From Cupriavidus lacunae (lineage in GTDB: Bacteria > Pseudomonadota > Gammaproteobacteria > Burkholderiales > Burkholderiaceae): a stretch of 64,000 nucleotides of DNA. Of the stretch, positions 42,596 through 50,320 are shown piece by piece. The stretch's first letter is position 1, and the number at the start of each line of letters is the position of its first letter. A program made the position numbers and the translations under genes. The DNA lies in contig NZ_QKWJ01000035.1 of NCBI RefSeq assembly GCF_003353055.1, positions 707 through 64,706 of the forward strand, written 5' to 3'. Below the pieces are notes generated by a model. That model made no database searches, was not told the DNA's origin, and saw nothing but the letters and a program-made list of their open reading frames with translations.

Positions 42596-43179
42596 GAAGC
42601 GACCTCCGCACCAGCATTCTTCCTAGATGGGACAGATTCCGCTGAGGGTATGGCTATATCTAGATACGCTCCGTGAGGCGGAGTAGGTATCCCCCCCAAA
42701 ACACCCCGCATAGCTCCGCGAGGCGGAGTAGGCGGAGCACCATCTACTCCGGGAGACGGAGCTATGCCGCGGCTCCTTGCTCCGTGAGACGGGGTAAGGG
42801 TGTTAATTTCATGTTGTGAAATTGTCCGGTAGGCGCGGGGGTTAATGTCCATTCCGTCTTTTACATCCAGCGGTCGCCAGCCCAAGGCATACCAAGCGGC
42901 CTTGTTTGGACGCTGCCCTTTCCGAGTCTCGACCAGCAGGCCGCACTTCAATAGTTTGTCCTTCGCGCGAGCAATGACATCGCTGCTTAGCCAGCCAAGC
43001 GGCTTTAGGTATTTGTCGCAGGCTACCAGCGAGCCGTTATTCCGCCCGTTGTACTGCATGACGATATCGAGCAGCAGCGACCTAGCCGGGTGGGGGCACG
43101 ATCGGTATGCGGCACTCTGCATGACCCAATGTGGGATCCCAATAAATCTTTCAGTGGAGCGTTTCCTCACGCGACCCAT
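42586..43179 (-). CDS. HTH protein, possible satellite replication initiator
   Basis: A 197-residue protein. The first ~115 residues hold a winged-helix-like domain (FIGIPHWVMQSAAYRSCPHPARSLLLDIV ... WLSSDVIARAKDKLLKCGLLVE), seen in many phage and satellite replication proteins. The remainder is proline/glycine-rich with four spaced copies of a (T/A)P(S/P)xG peptide, which are encoded by hairpin-forming DNA. This recalls lambda O, whose origin iterons lie inside its own gene. No helicase or primase motif is present. The role is inferred. Confidence 0.6.
   Translation of the reverse strand: MGRVRKRSTERFIGIPHWVMQSAAYRSCPHPARSLLLDIVMQYNGRNNGSLVACDKYLKPLGWLSSDVIARAKDKLLKCGLLVETRKGQRPNKAAWYALGWRPLDVKDGMDINPRAYRTISQHEINTLTPSHGARSRGIAPSPGVDGAPPTPPRGAMRGVLGGIPTPPHGAYLDIAIPSAESVPSRKNAGAEVASCA
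42669..42794. repeat. Four intragenic hairpin repeats CTCCG-N5-CGGAG
   Basis: Units at 42669-42683, 42714-42728, 42747-42761 and 42780-42794 (the last with CGGGG). Each is a 5-bp stem with a 5-base loop, spaced 45, 33 and 33 bases. They lie within the coding sequence of the HTH protein. Confidence 0.75.
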
Positions 43180-43334
43180 TTACGCCCCCAAGAAGAACGA
43201 GAGGACAGCGCAGAGGCGGAGCGGAGCGGCCTGGCAGCGGTTACGGCATTCACTTGCGCCCAGGTAATAGGGACAAGTGATAGGCAACTCAGGGGCGTGG
43301 ACGTGTACCTCCTTTTCTCGAGGTGGCATCACGA

Positions 43335-43604
43335 TTAGCCCTCGCTGCGGTAGCCGGCAGGATCGGCAAGGTATTCGCGTATGGATGACGCATCCCAGGC
43401 GGTGACGCGTTCCGACAGCTTGACCGGCTTAGGGAATGTGCCAGCCTTCACCTTGCGCCACAACGTGGCACTAGAGAACGGCAGGATGGCGGGGATCAGT
43501 TGGGATTGGCGAACATAGCCGGTATCGGGCAGCTTCCCTATCAGATGGGCGAGTAGCGTGGATGTCGATGAGCGTTTTGCGTGGGTTGTGGTGCCTTGTG
43601 GCAT
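43335..43604 (-). CDS. AlpA-family regulator / excisionase-like protein
   Basis: An 89-residue MerR-like winged-helix protein: TGYVRQSQLIPAILPFSSATLWRKVKAGTFPKPVKLSERVTAWDASSIREYLAD matches the AlpA pattern. AlpA proteins control integrase and excision in P4-type elements and act as main activators in Gram-negative phage satellites. It lies in the satellite core, between the integrase and the replication-like gene. Confidence 0.85.
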   Translation of the reverse strand: MPQGTTTHAKRSSTSTLLAHLIGKLPDTGYVRQSQLIPAILPFSSATLWRKVKAGTFPKPVKLSERVTAWDASSIREYLADPAGYRSEG

Positions 43605-43805
43605 ACCGCGTTACCTCGTGAAGTGAGTTGATGCGGTATGGATTCTTTGCCACAACAGGGGGCTGGGAATAGATGGGCAGGTTTCGAATACCTGCCCCCC
43701 AGAAATTGGGGCGGGGGTGGGCGGGTTTCTCCAGAAAAGGTGGGTGGGTTAGAAGTCGCGCCAGCCTTGAAAGCTAGGAGTGGCGCGGGTTTTGGGGGGG
43801 GTGGG

Positions 43806-44549
43806 TTATTCGCTAGGGGTCTTGGGTGCGCCGCCGCCTGGCTGCCAGTTGGCCACCTTAGCAACCTCATCAATCCCAGTTTCGTTTTGCTTCCCTTCGT
43901 CGTCGGTTAGGCCAAACTCTGCCGCATGTTCGCGCAGCCACTTCACAAGAGCCTTTTTCGGACTGGCGCCACCGGAATCGGTCACGGCTTGCCAGGCGCG
44001 CACCGCTGCCGCTAGCTTAGAGGCATAACGCGGATTGCCGGGGTCAAGATAGTCGGGAGCATCAGTGCCAGCTGGGAAGAAAAAACCTGAGCTGACGCCG
44101 CGCCGTCGCAGCCAGTCGATCAGATCCTCCCTGGCGATCGTGCTAAGGGACCAATCGGGGAATGGCTTGTAGATACAACTGCGATCTTTGGCCAGCACCT
44201 CATCATCTTCTACCGTGTTGCCTTCCGGTAGAGCGTCCTCAATAAACGCAAAGTACTCGATGTCAGCCATACGGTCCGCATACCCATACTCGCGTGCGGA
44301 AACGCGGATGGCGGCCTTCAGGCGGCGGTTCGTTATAGCTCTGGTGAGAGCGTCCAAGACAACGGGATACCGCGGGAAACTCTGGTGAATGAGAGTGTCT
44401 TGCTCGCAACGCTGAACCAGCGTCGGGTTGTAGCCTGCGACAAGCGCAGCAGCATCGGCGACGCTGAAATCCTCATGAAGATTCCAGAGCTCATCGATAT
44501 CATCGGTCCCATCGTGGGAACGATCCCCATCAACGCATAGTTCAGACAC
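43806..44549 (-). CDS. Hypothetical island protein next to the integrase
   Basis: A 247-residue acidic, mainly helical protein with a GTG start (GGAG about 9 bases ahead). DFSVADAAALVAGYNPTLV at the start and KLAAAVRAWQAVTD ... PKKALVKWLREHAAEFGL near the end are recognisable as a type found beside P4-like integrases in Burkholderiales islands. It has no known function. Confidence 0.65.
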   Translation of the reverse strand: MSELCVDGDRSHDGTDDIDELWNLHEDFSVADAAALVAGYNPTLVQRCEQDTLIHQSFPRYPVVLDALTRAITNRRLKAAIRVSAREYGYADRMADIEYFAFIEDALPEGNTVEDDEVLAKDRSCIYKPFPDWSLSTIAREDLIDWLRRRGVSSGFFFPAGTDAPDYLDPGNPRYASKLAAAVRAWQAVTDSGGASPKKALVKWLREHAAEFGLTDDEGKQNETGIDEVAKVANWQPGGGAPKTPSE

Positions 44550-44645
44550 TTACAGACTCCGAAGATCTTTGTTCTTGCTGACGCCGCGCAAGCCGTGTGG
44601 GTAACCGGCCTTTCGATCGCTCGATCCAGGCGTGGCTCTTACCCG

Positions 44646-45914
44646 TCAGGCGCGCTTGCTACCGATCGGCAACACCTTGGCGCCGTTCTTCCATAAATCC
44701 AGCATGTCCGCCCATGCCTGCATCATCGTGGTTCGGTCCGCCAGGTAGTCGGCATGGTTGTATGTCCGCCGCACGGCATTGGGTTCTATGTGGGCTAGCT
44801 GCCGCTCGATCCAGTCGGCCGCGTAGCCCATTTCATTAAGGCGGGTGCTGCCGGTCGTGCGCGTAGCGTGCGGGCTGTACTTGCCCGACCAGCCCAGGTA
44901 TTTGAGGGCCTGACGCAAGGTGGCATCCGTCATAGGCATCGTGCGATCGTCCCGGTTGGGGAACACATGTGCATGGCGGCCGGTGACGGCTTGTTGCGCG
45001 CGCAGCATTTCGATTGCTTGGCGCGGCAGCGGGACAACATGTTCCTTGCGCTTCTTCATTCGCTCCGGGGGGATCCGCCAGATTCCGGCATCGAGATTCA
45101 TCTCATCCCAGCGGGCGCCGACAACCTCGTTGGGTCGGCAGAGGGTCATCCACATGAGGCGGAACGCCGCTACGGTCTGGAAGTTCCGTTCGTAGCCGTC
45201 CAAGTCGCGGAGCAGTTGCCCGATCTCCTCGGTGCTGAGCGGGCGCTTGTGTTGCGTCTTGTTGGCCGGCAAAGCCTTGCGAACCGGGTACACCGGGTCG
45301 GCCTCAGCCCGCAGGGTGGACACCGCGAGCTCGAATACACCGGACATCGTACGTTTGGCTTCGGCCGCCACCGTGGGGCCGTTATTCCCGGCCGCGGTCT
45401 TCAGGACGTCCAGGATGTGTGCCGGCTTGATTGAATCGACCGGCAGGCGTCCGATCTTCGGGAATACCACTCTGGTAAGCATGTCCAGGCGTCGGTCCTT
45501 CGTGGTTTGCTCCCAGTCCTTCAGTCCCAACCACTCCTGTGCCACCGCCTCAAAGGTGACGGCGGCTGCCTGGGCGCGCTGAATGCGCTCCAGCTGCCGC
45601 TGATGTGCCGGATTGATCCCCTGCTTGACCAAGGCCCGGGCTTTGGTGCGCTCCTCCCGGGCCTCGGCCAATGTGAATCGGGCACCGCCTCGGCGTGCTT
45701 GGGCTTGTGCCGGGGTTTCGCCGGCTGGTACGTAGACGTATTCGCCGATGGCAAACAGGTTTTCCTTGCGGACTCCGTCCGACGCTAGCTCGAAGCGGTA
45801 ACGCCACGCTTTGACCCCGTTTGGCTTGACCTCGAGGAAGAGGCCGTTGCCGTCCGTCAGCTTGTAGGACTTGTCCTTGGGCTTCGCGTTACGGCACTGG
45901 GTATCGGTGAGCAT
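44646..45914 (-). CDS. P4-type tyrosine integrase
   Basis: A 422-residue site-specific recombinase. The N-terminal DUF4102-like arm-binding domain opens MLTDTQCRNAKPKDKSYKLTD. Catalytic residues are Arg260 (LCRPNEV), His349 and Arg352 (HATR), His375 (LAH) and Tyr385 (RRTYNH). It lies at the right end of the island, reading inward away from the att site next to ychF, as expected for this group. Confidence 0.95.
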   Translation of the reverse strand: MLTDTQCRNAKPKDKSYKLTDGNGLFLEVKPNGVKAWRYRFELASDGVRKENLFAIGEYVYVPAGETPAQAQARRGGARFTLAEAREERTKARALVKQGINPAHQRQLERIQRAQAAAVTFEAVAQEWLGLKDWEQTTKDRRLDMLTRVVFPKIGRLPVDSIKPAHILDVLKTAAGNNGPTVAAEAKRTMSGVFELAVSTLRAEADPVYPVRKALPANKTQHKRPLSTEEIGQLLRDLDGYERNFQTVAAFRLMWMTLCRPNEVVGARWDEMNLDAGIWRIPPERMKKRKEHVVPLPRQAIEMLRAQQAVTGRHAHVFPNRDDRTMPMTDATLRQALKYLGWSGKYSPHATRTTGSTRLNEMGYAADWIERQLAHIEPNAVRRTYNHADYLADRTTMMQAWADMLDLWKNGAKVLPIGSKRA

Positions 45915-45956
45915 GTCGGCCTCGAAAGCTAAGCGGGGCGCGGTATTCGGGGGGAA

Positions 45957-46020
45957 ACCGGGTATGAACTTTCCGTCCCGACCGGGTACGGCGCTCCCAT
46001 ACCCGACTTTGTACCCGGTT
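45957..46020. repeat. Integrase arm-type repeats, right end
   Basis: Four copies of ACCGGGTA or its complement: 45957, 45981, 45999 (TACCCGAC) and 46011 (GTACCCGGTT). They lie between the integrase start and the att site and match the left-end copies. Confidence 0.55.
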
Positions 46021-46065
46021 TTTGATGAGATGACAAGAAGTCACGTGAGGACGGCTGGAAACGAA

Positions 46066-46089
46066 GAAGCCCAGCAAATGCTGGGCTTC
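46066..46089. terminator. Strong hairpin between integrase and ychF
   Basis: A 10-bp perfect stem GAAGCCCAGC / GCTGGGCTTC with an AAAT loop. The minus strand continues TTCGTTT, a partial U-tract, so it may end ychF transcription in place of the terminator left behind at the other end of the island. Confidence 0.6.
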
Positions 46090-46137
46090 CTGGGTTCGAT
46101 GAGATGTTGTGAGATTTCTTGAAATGGTGCCTTTGGC

Positions 46138-47229
46138 TTAGACGTTGAACAGGAAGTTCATCACATCCCCATCCTTCACCACATACTCCTTGCCTTCCGC
46201 CCGCATCTTGCCGGCTTCCTTCGCGCCGCCCTCGCCTTTGAACGAGATGAAGTCCTCGTAGGCGATGGTCTGCGCGCGGATGAAGCCGCGTTCGAAGTCG
46301 GTGTGGATCACGCCGGCCGCCTTGGGGGCGGTGTCGCCGACGTGGATGGTCCAGGCGCGCACTTCCTTGACGCCGGCCGTGAAGTAGGTCTGCAGGCCGA
46401 GCAGCTTGAAGCCGGCGCGGATCACGCGGTCCAGGCCGGGTTCCGTCATGCCCAGGTCGGCCAGGAATTCGGCCTTGTCGGCGTCGTCGAGGTCGGCGAT
46501 CTCGGCTTCGATGGCGGCGCAGACGGCGACCACGGGGGAATCGGTCTGCTTGGCGTACTCGCGCACGGCGTCCAGGTGCGGGTTGTTCTCGAAGCCGTCT
46601 TCACGCACGTTGGCGACGTACATGGTCGGCTTGGCGGTGATGAGGCAGAACGGGCGGATGGCTTCCCACTCTTCCGGGGCCAGGTCCAGGGTGCGCACGG
46701 CCTTGGCCTGGTCGAGCACGGCCTGGGCCTTTTCCAGCACCGCGACCAAGCGCAGGGCTTCCTTGTCGCCGGCGCGGGCCGGCTTGATGTAGCGGGCCAG
46801 GGCCTTCTCGACGGTAGCCAGGTCGGCCAGTGCGAGTTCGGTGTTGATGACCTCGATATCCGACAGCGGATCGACCTTGCCGGCCACGTGGATGACGTTA
46901 TCGTCCTCGAAGCAGCGCACCACGTGGGTGATGGCGTCGCATTCGCGGATATTGGCCAGGAACTGGTTGCCCAGGCCTTCGCCCTTGGAGGCGCCCGCCA
47001 CCAGGCCGGCGATATCGACGAACTCGACCGTGGCCGGCAGGATGCGCTCAGGCTTGACGATCTCGGCCAGCTTGCCGAGCCTCGGGTCCGGCACTTCGAC
47101 CACGCCCACATTGGGCTCGATGGTGCAGAACGGGTAGTTTTCGGCGGCGATGCCGGCCTTGGTCAGGGCATTGAACAGCGTGGACTTGCCGACGTTGGGC
47201 AGGCCGACGATGCCGCATTGGAGGCTCAT
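46138..47229 (-). CDS. ychF: Ribosome-binding ATPase YchF
   Basis: A conserved P-loop protein of the Obg group that binds the ribosome and prefers ATP. The 363-residue protein has [15 protein letters not shown], and the switch [21 protein letters not shown], and a C-terminal TGS domain starting [33 protein letters not shown], ending FNV. Its stop region is where the island has been inserted; the coding sequence is intact. Confidence 0.97.
   Translation of the reverse strand: MSLQCGIVGLPNVGKSTLFNALTKAGIAAENYPFCTIEPNVGVVEVPDPRLGKLAEIVKPERILPATVEFVDIAGLVAGASKGEGLGNQFLANIRECDAITHVVRCFEDDNVIHVAGKVDPLSDIEVINTELALADLATVEKALARYIKPARAGDKEALRLVAVLEKAQAVLDQAKAVRTLDLAPEEWEAIRPFCLITAKPTMYVANVREDGFENNPHLDAVREYAKQTDSPVVAVCAAIEAEIADLDDADKAEFLADLGMTEPGLDRVIRAGFKLLGLQTYFTAGVKEVRAWTIHVGDTAPKAAGVIHTDFERGFIRAQTIAYEDFISFKGEGGAKEAGKMRAEGKEYVVKDGDVMNFLFNV
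46140..46150. other. Candidate right attachment site (in ychF 3' end)
   Basis: AGACGTTGAAC spans the last two codons and stop of ychF and matches the left copy at 22986-22996 in 10 of 11 bases. Confidence 0.6.
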
Positions 47230-47588
47230 GGTGTTGTCTTAGGAATCAATGGGTTGCGTGATGCGTACCGGTGCGGGCCCGTGCCGGCAAGTCTGCGACA
47301 GGCGCGGATTCCATTACCACCGGGACTGCATCGGGACGAGACAAAGACATCACATCGCGCTGGCTCAACGATGTTGTGCGGGTTTTGCCACGGAAAACCG
47401 CGATTGTAACCCTTTCAGGTGCCGGAATTGGCAGAGGGGCGACGAAGGCTGGCCGCGGGTTGGCTGCGCTTGCGGACGCTCTGGGATGGCGCCTGCAGCA
47501 AAGCGGAGCCCGGCCGGCAAAACAAGACGGCCAAGGTTTCAAGCTTGGCCGTGCATTGCGATCTGGCGCTCGATCGATTCCTGTGCGA
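47230..47588. other. Intergenic region upstream of ychF
   Basis: No gene is supported. It holds the ychF 5' region near 47230-47400 and, near its far end, the terminator of the TDGA-repeat gene. Confidence 0.5.
47517..47552 (-). terminator. Rho-independent terminator of the TDGA-repeat gene
   Basis: On the minus strand a 9-bp stem ACGGCCAAG / CTTGGCCGT is followed by CTTGTTTTG. It lies 36 bases after the stop at 47589. Confidence 0.7.
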
Positions 47589-47843
47589 TCAGGCTCCGTC
47601 GGTAAATACGTCTCTCTTATCCGTGGTCTTTGCGCCGTCCGTGAACATGTCGCGCTTGTCGATGACGCGTGCCCCATCTGTGAAGACGTCGCGGGCGTCG
47701 GTGGTGCGCGCTCCATCGGTATACACATCGAACCTGGAAACCTTCGCGCCATCTGTGTAGACATCGCGAGGACCGGTGCCCCCTAGTGCCGTTCCAATGA
47801 TCCCAATGCTGGCGGCGGCAATCCATAGTGCTTCTTTAAGCAT
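47589..47843 (-). CDS. Small secreted protein of tandem DVFTDGA repeats
   Basis: An 84-residue protein. An N-terminal hydrophobic segment (ALWIAAASIGIIGTALGG) looks like a signal peptide. The rest is five repeats of (R/F)DV(Y/F)TDGA or RDMFTDGA, spaced about 12 residues, with the last TDGA right at the stop. The ATG at 47843 has GGAGGTGG seven bases ahead, an unusually strong site. I do not know a function; the aspartates at fixed spacing could bind metal, but that is a guess. Confidence 0.75.
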   Translation of the reverse strand: MLKEALWIAAASIGIIGTALGGTGPRDVYTDGAKVSRFDVYTDGARTTDARDVFTDGARVIDKRDMFTDGAKTTDKRDVFTDGA

Positions 47844-48090
47844 TTTTCCACCTCCCTTCAGGTGGTTAGTTCCCCGGCGTGAAACATTTCGTTTCAATAT
47901 AGCCCTGCACCTGACCGGCCGCGGACCGCCATATGTATTGTTTTGTTCTAAGCCTTATGACCGGACGATATATAAGAGCCGGCCGAGAATGGCGTGCTGC
48001 TTGCGGCGCTCGCCCTGCATTTTCCGGCGGGTCTGCTTGCCTGGCGTCTGCTGCCAGACCTGGCCCGGACGGGCCGCGGAGTGACGTGGC

Positions 48091-48096
48091 TATAAT
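48091..48096 (+). promoter_or_regulatory. -10 element directly before the UbiH-family start
   Basis: TATAAT ends 6 bases before the ATG at 48103, so transcription would begin at or within a base or two of the start codon and give a leaderless message. No clear -35 is present. Confidence 0.5.
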
Positions 48097-48102
48097 CCAG
48101 CC

Positions 48103-49398
48103 ATGACCCGATCCCACGCGTCCGCGCGCCCGTCCGCGCGTAACTCATCCGCTTTCCAGGTTGCCGTCGTCGGCGGCGGCATCGTCGGCAAGTCCTGCGC
48201 GCTGCTGCTGGCCCAGCAGGGCATGGACGTGGCGCTGGTCGCGCCGAAGCCGCCTCGCGCCAGCGCCCGCGCGGCGGCCGGCCCGGATGACTGGGACAGC
48301 CGCATCTACGCCTTCTCGGCCAGCTCGCATGCGCTGCTGGAGCGCATGCGCGTGTGGGAAGCGCTGGACCCGGCGCGGATCCAGCCGGTGCGCGACATGC
48401 GCGTGTTCGGCGATGTCAGCGCGGCCGAGACTTCGCCCAGCCTGGACGGGGACCTGCATTTTTCGGCCTACGCCGCCTCAGTGCCGCAGCTGGCCTGGAT
48501 CATCGAATCCGGCCATGTCGAGCGGGCGCTGGACACGGCGCTGGGCTTCCAGCACCAGGTGACGTGGCACGATGCCACCGCCAGCGCATTCGAGCGCGAC
48601 CCGGACGGCGTCACGCTGGCCCTGGGCAATGGCGAGAAGCTGCGCGCGGCCTGCGTGGTCGGTGCCGACGGCGCGCGCTCCTGGCTGCGCCAGCAATGCC
48701 ATATCGGCGTCAGCACGCGCAAGTACCGCCAGCTGGGCGTGGTTGCCAATTTCGCCTGCGAGCGCCCGCACCAGGAAACTGCTTGGCAATGGTTCCTGGG
48801 CGCGCCGGAAAAGCTGATGGCCGACGAGGAGCCCGCCAACGGCGAAGTGCTGGCGATCTTGCCGTTGCCGGACAACCATGTGTCGATGGTCTGGTCCGCC
48901 GACGAGGCCCACGCGCGCGAGCTGCTGGCGCTGTCGCCCGAGGCGCTGGCCGCCACCGTGATGCAGGGCGCCAGCGGCGCGATCGGCGCGCAGTTCGGCG
49001 CGCTGCGCTGCGTGACCCCCGCGCAGGGCTTCCCGCTGGTGCTGCAGCGTGCCGACCAGTTCGTGCAGCCGCATGTGGTGCTGGTGGGCGACGCCGCCCA
49101 TGTGGTGCATCCGCTGGCCGGGCAGGGCATGAACCTGGGCCTGCGCGATGTCGCGGAACTTGGCCGCGTGATGGCCGACAAAGAACCTTTCCGCAGCGAG
49201 GGCGACCTGCGCCTGCTGCGCCGTTACGAGCGCGCCCGCGCCACCGACCTGTTGTCGCTGACCGCGGCCACCGACGGGCTGCACCGGCTGTTCTCGCTGC
49301 CCGGCGACGTGGCGCGCGTGGTGCGCAACACTGGCATGCGCGCGGTCGGCGGCCAGTCCTTGCTCAAGCGCTTCCTGATCGGACGCGCGCTCGGCTGA
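48103..49398 (+). CDS. UbiH/UbiF/COQ6-family FAD-dependent hydroxylase
   Basis: A 431-residue flavoprotein monooxygenase, likely in ubiquinone ring hydroxylation. The FAD motif is VAVVGGGIVGKSCALLLAQQG; GDAAHVVHPLAGQGMNLGLRD is the second flavin signature; VVGADGARSWLR is the middle DG motif. The start at 48103 lies just behind a TATAAT. Which ring position it acts on cannot be told. It is followed 51 bases later by dsbC. Confidence 0.9.
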   Translation: MTRSHASARPSARNSSAFQVAVVGGGIVGKSCALLLAQQGMDVALVAPKPPRASARAAAGPDDWDSRIYAFSASSHALLERMRVWEALDPARIQPVRDMRVFGDVSAAETSPSLDGDLHFSAYAASVPQLAWIIESGHVERALDTALGFQHQVTWHDATASAFERDPDGVTLALGNGEKLRAACVVGADGARSWLRQQCHIGVSTRKYRQLGVVANFACERPHQETAWQWFLGAPEKLMADEEPANGEVLAILPLPDNHVSMVWSADEAHARELLALSPEALAATVMQGASGAIGAQFGALRCVTPAQGFPLVLQRADQFVQPHVVLVGDAAHVVHPLAGQGMNLGLRDVAELGRVMADKEPFRSEGDLRLLRRYERARATDLLSLTAATDGLHRLFSLPGDVARVVRNTGMRAVGGQSLLKRFLIGRALG

Positions 49399-49449
49399 CC
49401 GCGGCCGAACCCAAGTTCCGATCCCTTTACCGAATACTCTGGAGTCCAT

Positions 49450-50208
49450 ATGTTCCAATTCCTGCGCCGCCGCCCCGCCATGAGCGCCGCGATCACCGCC
49501 ATCGTCGGCGGGCTGGCCGCGGCGGGCTTCGCGCTGCATGCCATGGCAGCGGGCGAACCCGGCACCGACCGCATCAAGGAGTCGCTGCAGAAGATGCTGG
49601 GCGGCCGCGCCGAAGTGAAGAGCGTGAGCAAGACCCCGGTGCCCGGCCTGTTCGAGGCCAATATCGGCGGGCAGGTGGTCTACACCGACGCCTCGGGCCG
49701 CTACATCCTGAACGGCGAGATGATCGACACCCGCACCGGCACCAACCTGACCGAGGAGCGGCTGGCCGAGATCAACCGCATCAAGTGGTCGGACCTGCCG
49801 CTGGCGCGCGCGATCAAGTGGACCAAGGGCGATGGCAGCCGCCAGGTGGCGGTGTTTTCCGACCCCAACTGCGGCTACTGCAAGCGCATCGAGCAGACCT
49901 TCCAGCAGATGGACAACATCACCGTGTACACCTTCCTGTACCCGGTGCTGTCGCCGGATTCGGAAACCAAGGCCAAGCAGGTCTGGTGCGCGTCCGACCG
50001 CACCAAGGCCTGGCGCGACTGGATGCTCAAGCAGGTGGCGCTGAGCGGCAACGGCAGCTGCAAGACCCCGCTGGAAGAGAACCTGGCGCTTGGCCACAGT
50101 CTGAATATCAACGGCACGCCTGCTGTGTTCTTCATGGACGGCACCCGCATCCCGGGCGCGGCCGACGTCGCCACGCTGGAACGCAAGCTCGCCAGCCTCA
50201 AGAAATAA
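49450..50208 (+). CDS. dsbC: Thiol:disulfide interchange protein DsbC
   Basis: A periplasmic disulfide isomerase. The 252-residue protein has an N-terminal signal helix (AAITAIVGGLAAAGFALHAMAAG), a dimerisation domain (KSVSKTPVPGLFEANIGGQVVYTDASGRYIL) and a thioredoxin domain with CGYC at residues 141-144 and a cis-proline in GTPAVFF. A terminator follows. Confidence 0.95.
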   Translation: MFQFLRRRPAMSAAITAIVGGLAAAGFALHAMAAGEPGTDRIKESLQKMLGGRAEVKSVSKTPVPGLFEANIGGQVVYTDASGRYILNGEMIDTRTGTNLTEERLAEINRIKWSDLPLARAIKWTKGDGSRQVAVFSDPNCGYCKRIEQTFQQMDNITVYTFLYPVLSPDSETKAKQVWCASDRTKAWRDWMLKQVALSGNGSCKTPLEENLALGHSLNINGTPAVFFMDGTRIPGAADVATLERKLASLKK

Positions 50209-50238
50209 GCGCGCGCCGGACCAGTCCCGGCCCGATCG

Positions 50239-50276
50239 ACGGCCGGACTTGTCCGGCCGTTCTGCTTTCTGCTTTT
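50239..50276 (+). terminator. Rho-independent terminator after dsbC
   Basis: Stem ACGGCCGGAC / GTCCGGCCGT followed by TCTGCTTTCTGCTTTT. Confidence 0.75.
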
Positions 50277-50320
50277 CCCCTCATTGCATGCGATCGCCTA
50301 CAGGCGACAAAGGAGACACC

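Larger units (their letters stand above)
22986..46150. mobile_element. Integrated genomic island, satellite-like core with defence cargo
   Basis: A block of about 23.2 kb set between two convergent chromosomal genes, the GDYXXLXY gene and ychF. Its ends carry AGACGTT(A/G)AAC as an imperfect 11-bp direct repeat, which includes the last codons and stop of ychF. A tyrosine integrase lies at the right end, ACCCGGT-type repeats lie inside both ends, and the base composition and codon use are more AT-rich and uneven than in the flanks. Contents: peptidase-like, HEPN-like, restriction-modification, CARF-regulator, terminase, AlpA and integrase genes. Boundaries are from inspection and could shift by a few bases. 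Confidence 0.8.

Noticed and set aside
42669-42794. CRISPR array
   Set aside because: Repeats are only 15 bases, spacers differ in length, and the units are in-frame parts of a coding sequence. No cas genes are nearby.
47246-47764. A minus-strand open frame over the ychF upstream region and the TDGA gene
   Set aside because: It overlaps a clear gene with signal peptide, strong ribosome site and terminator, and its own product shows no pattern.
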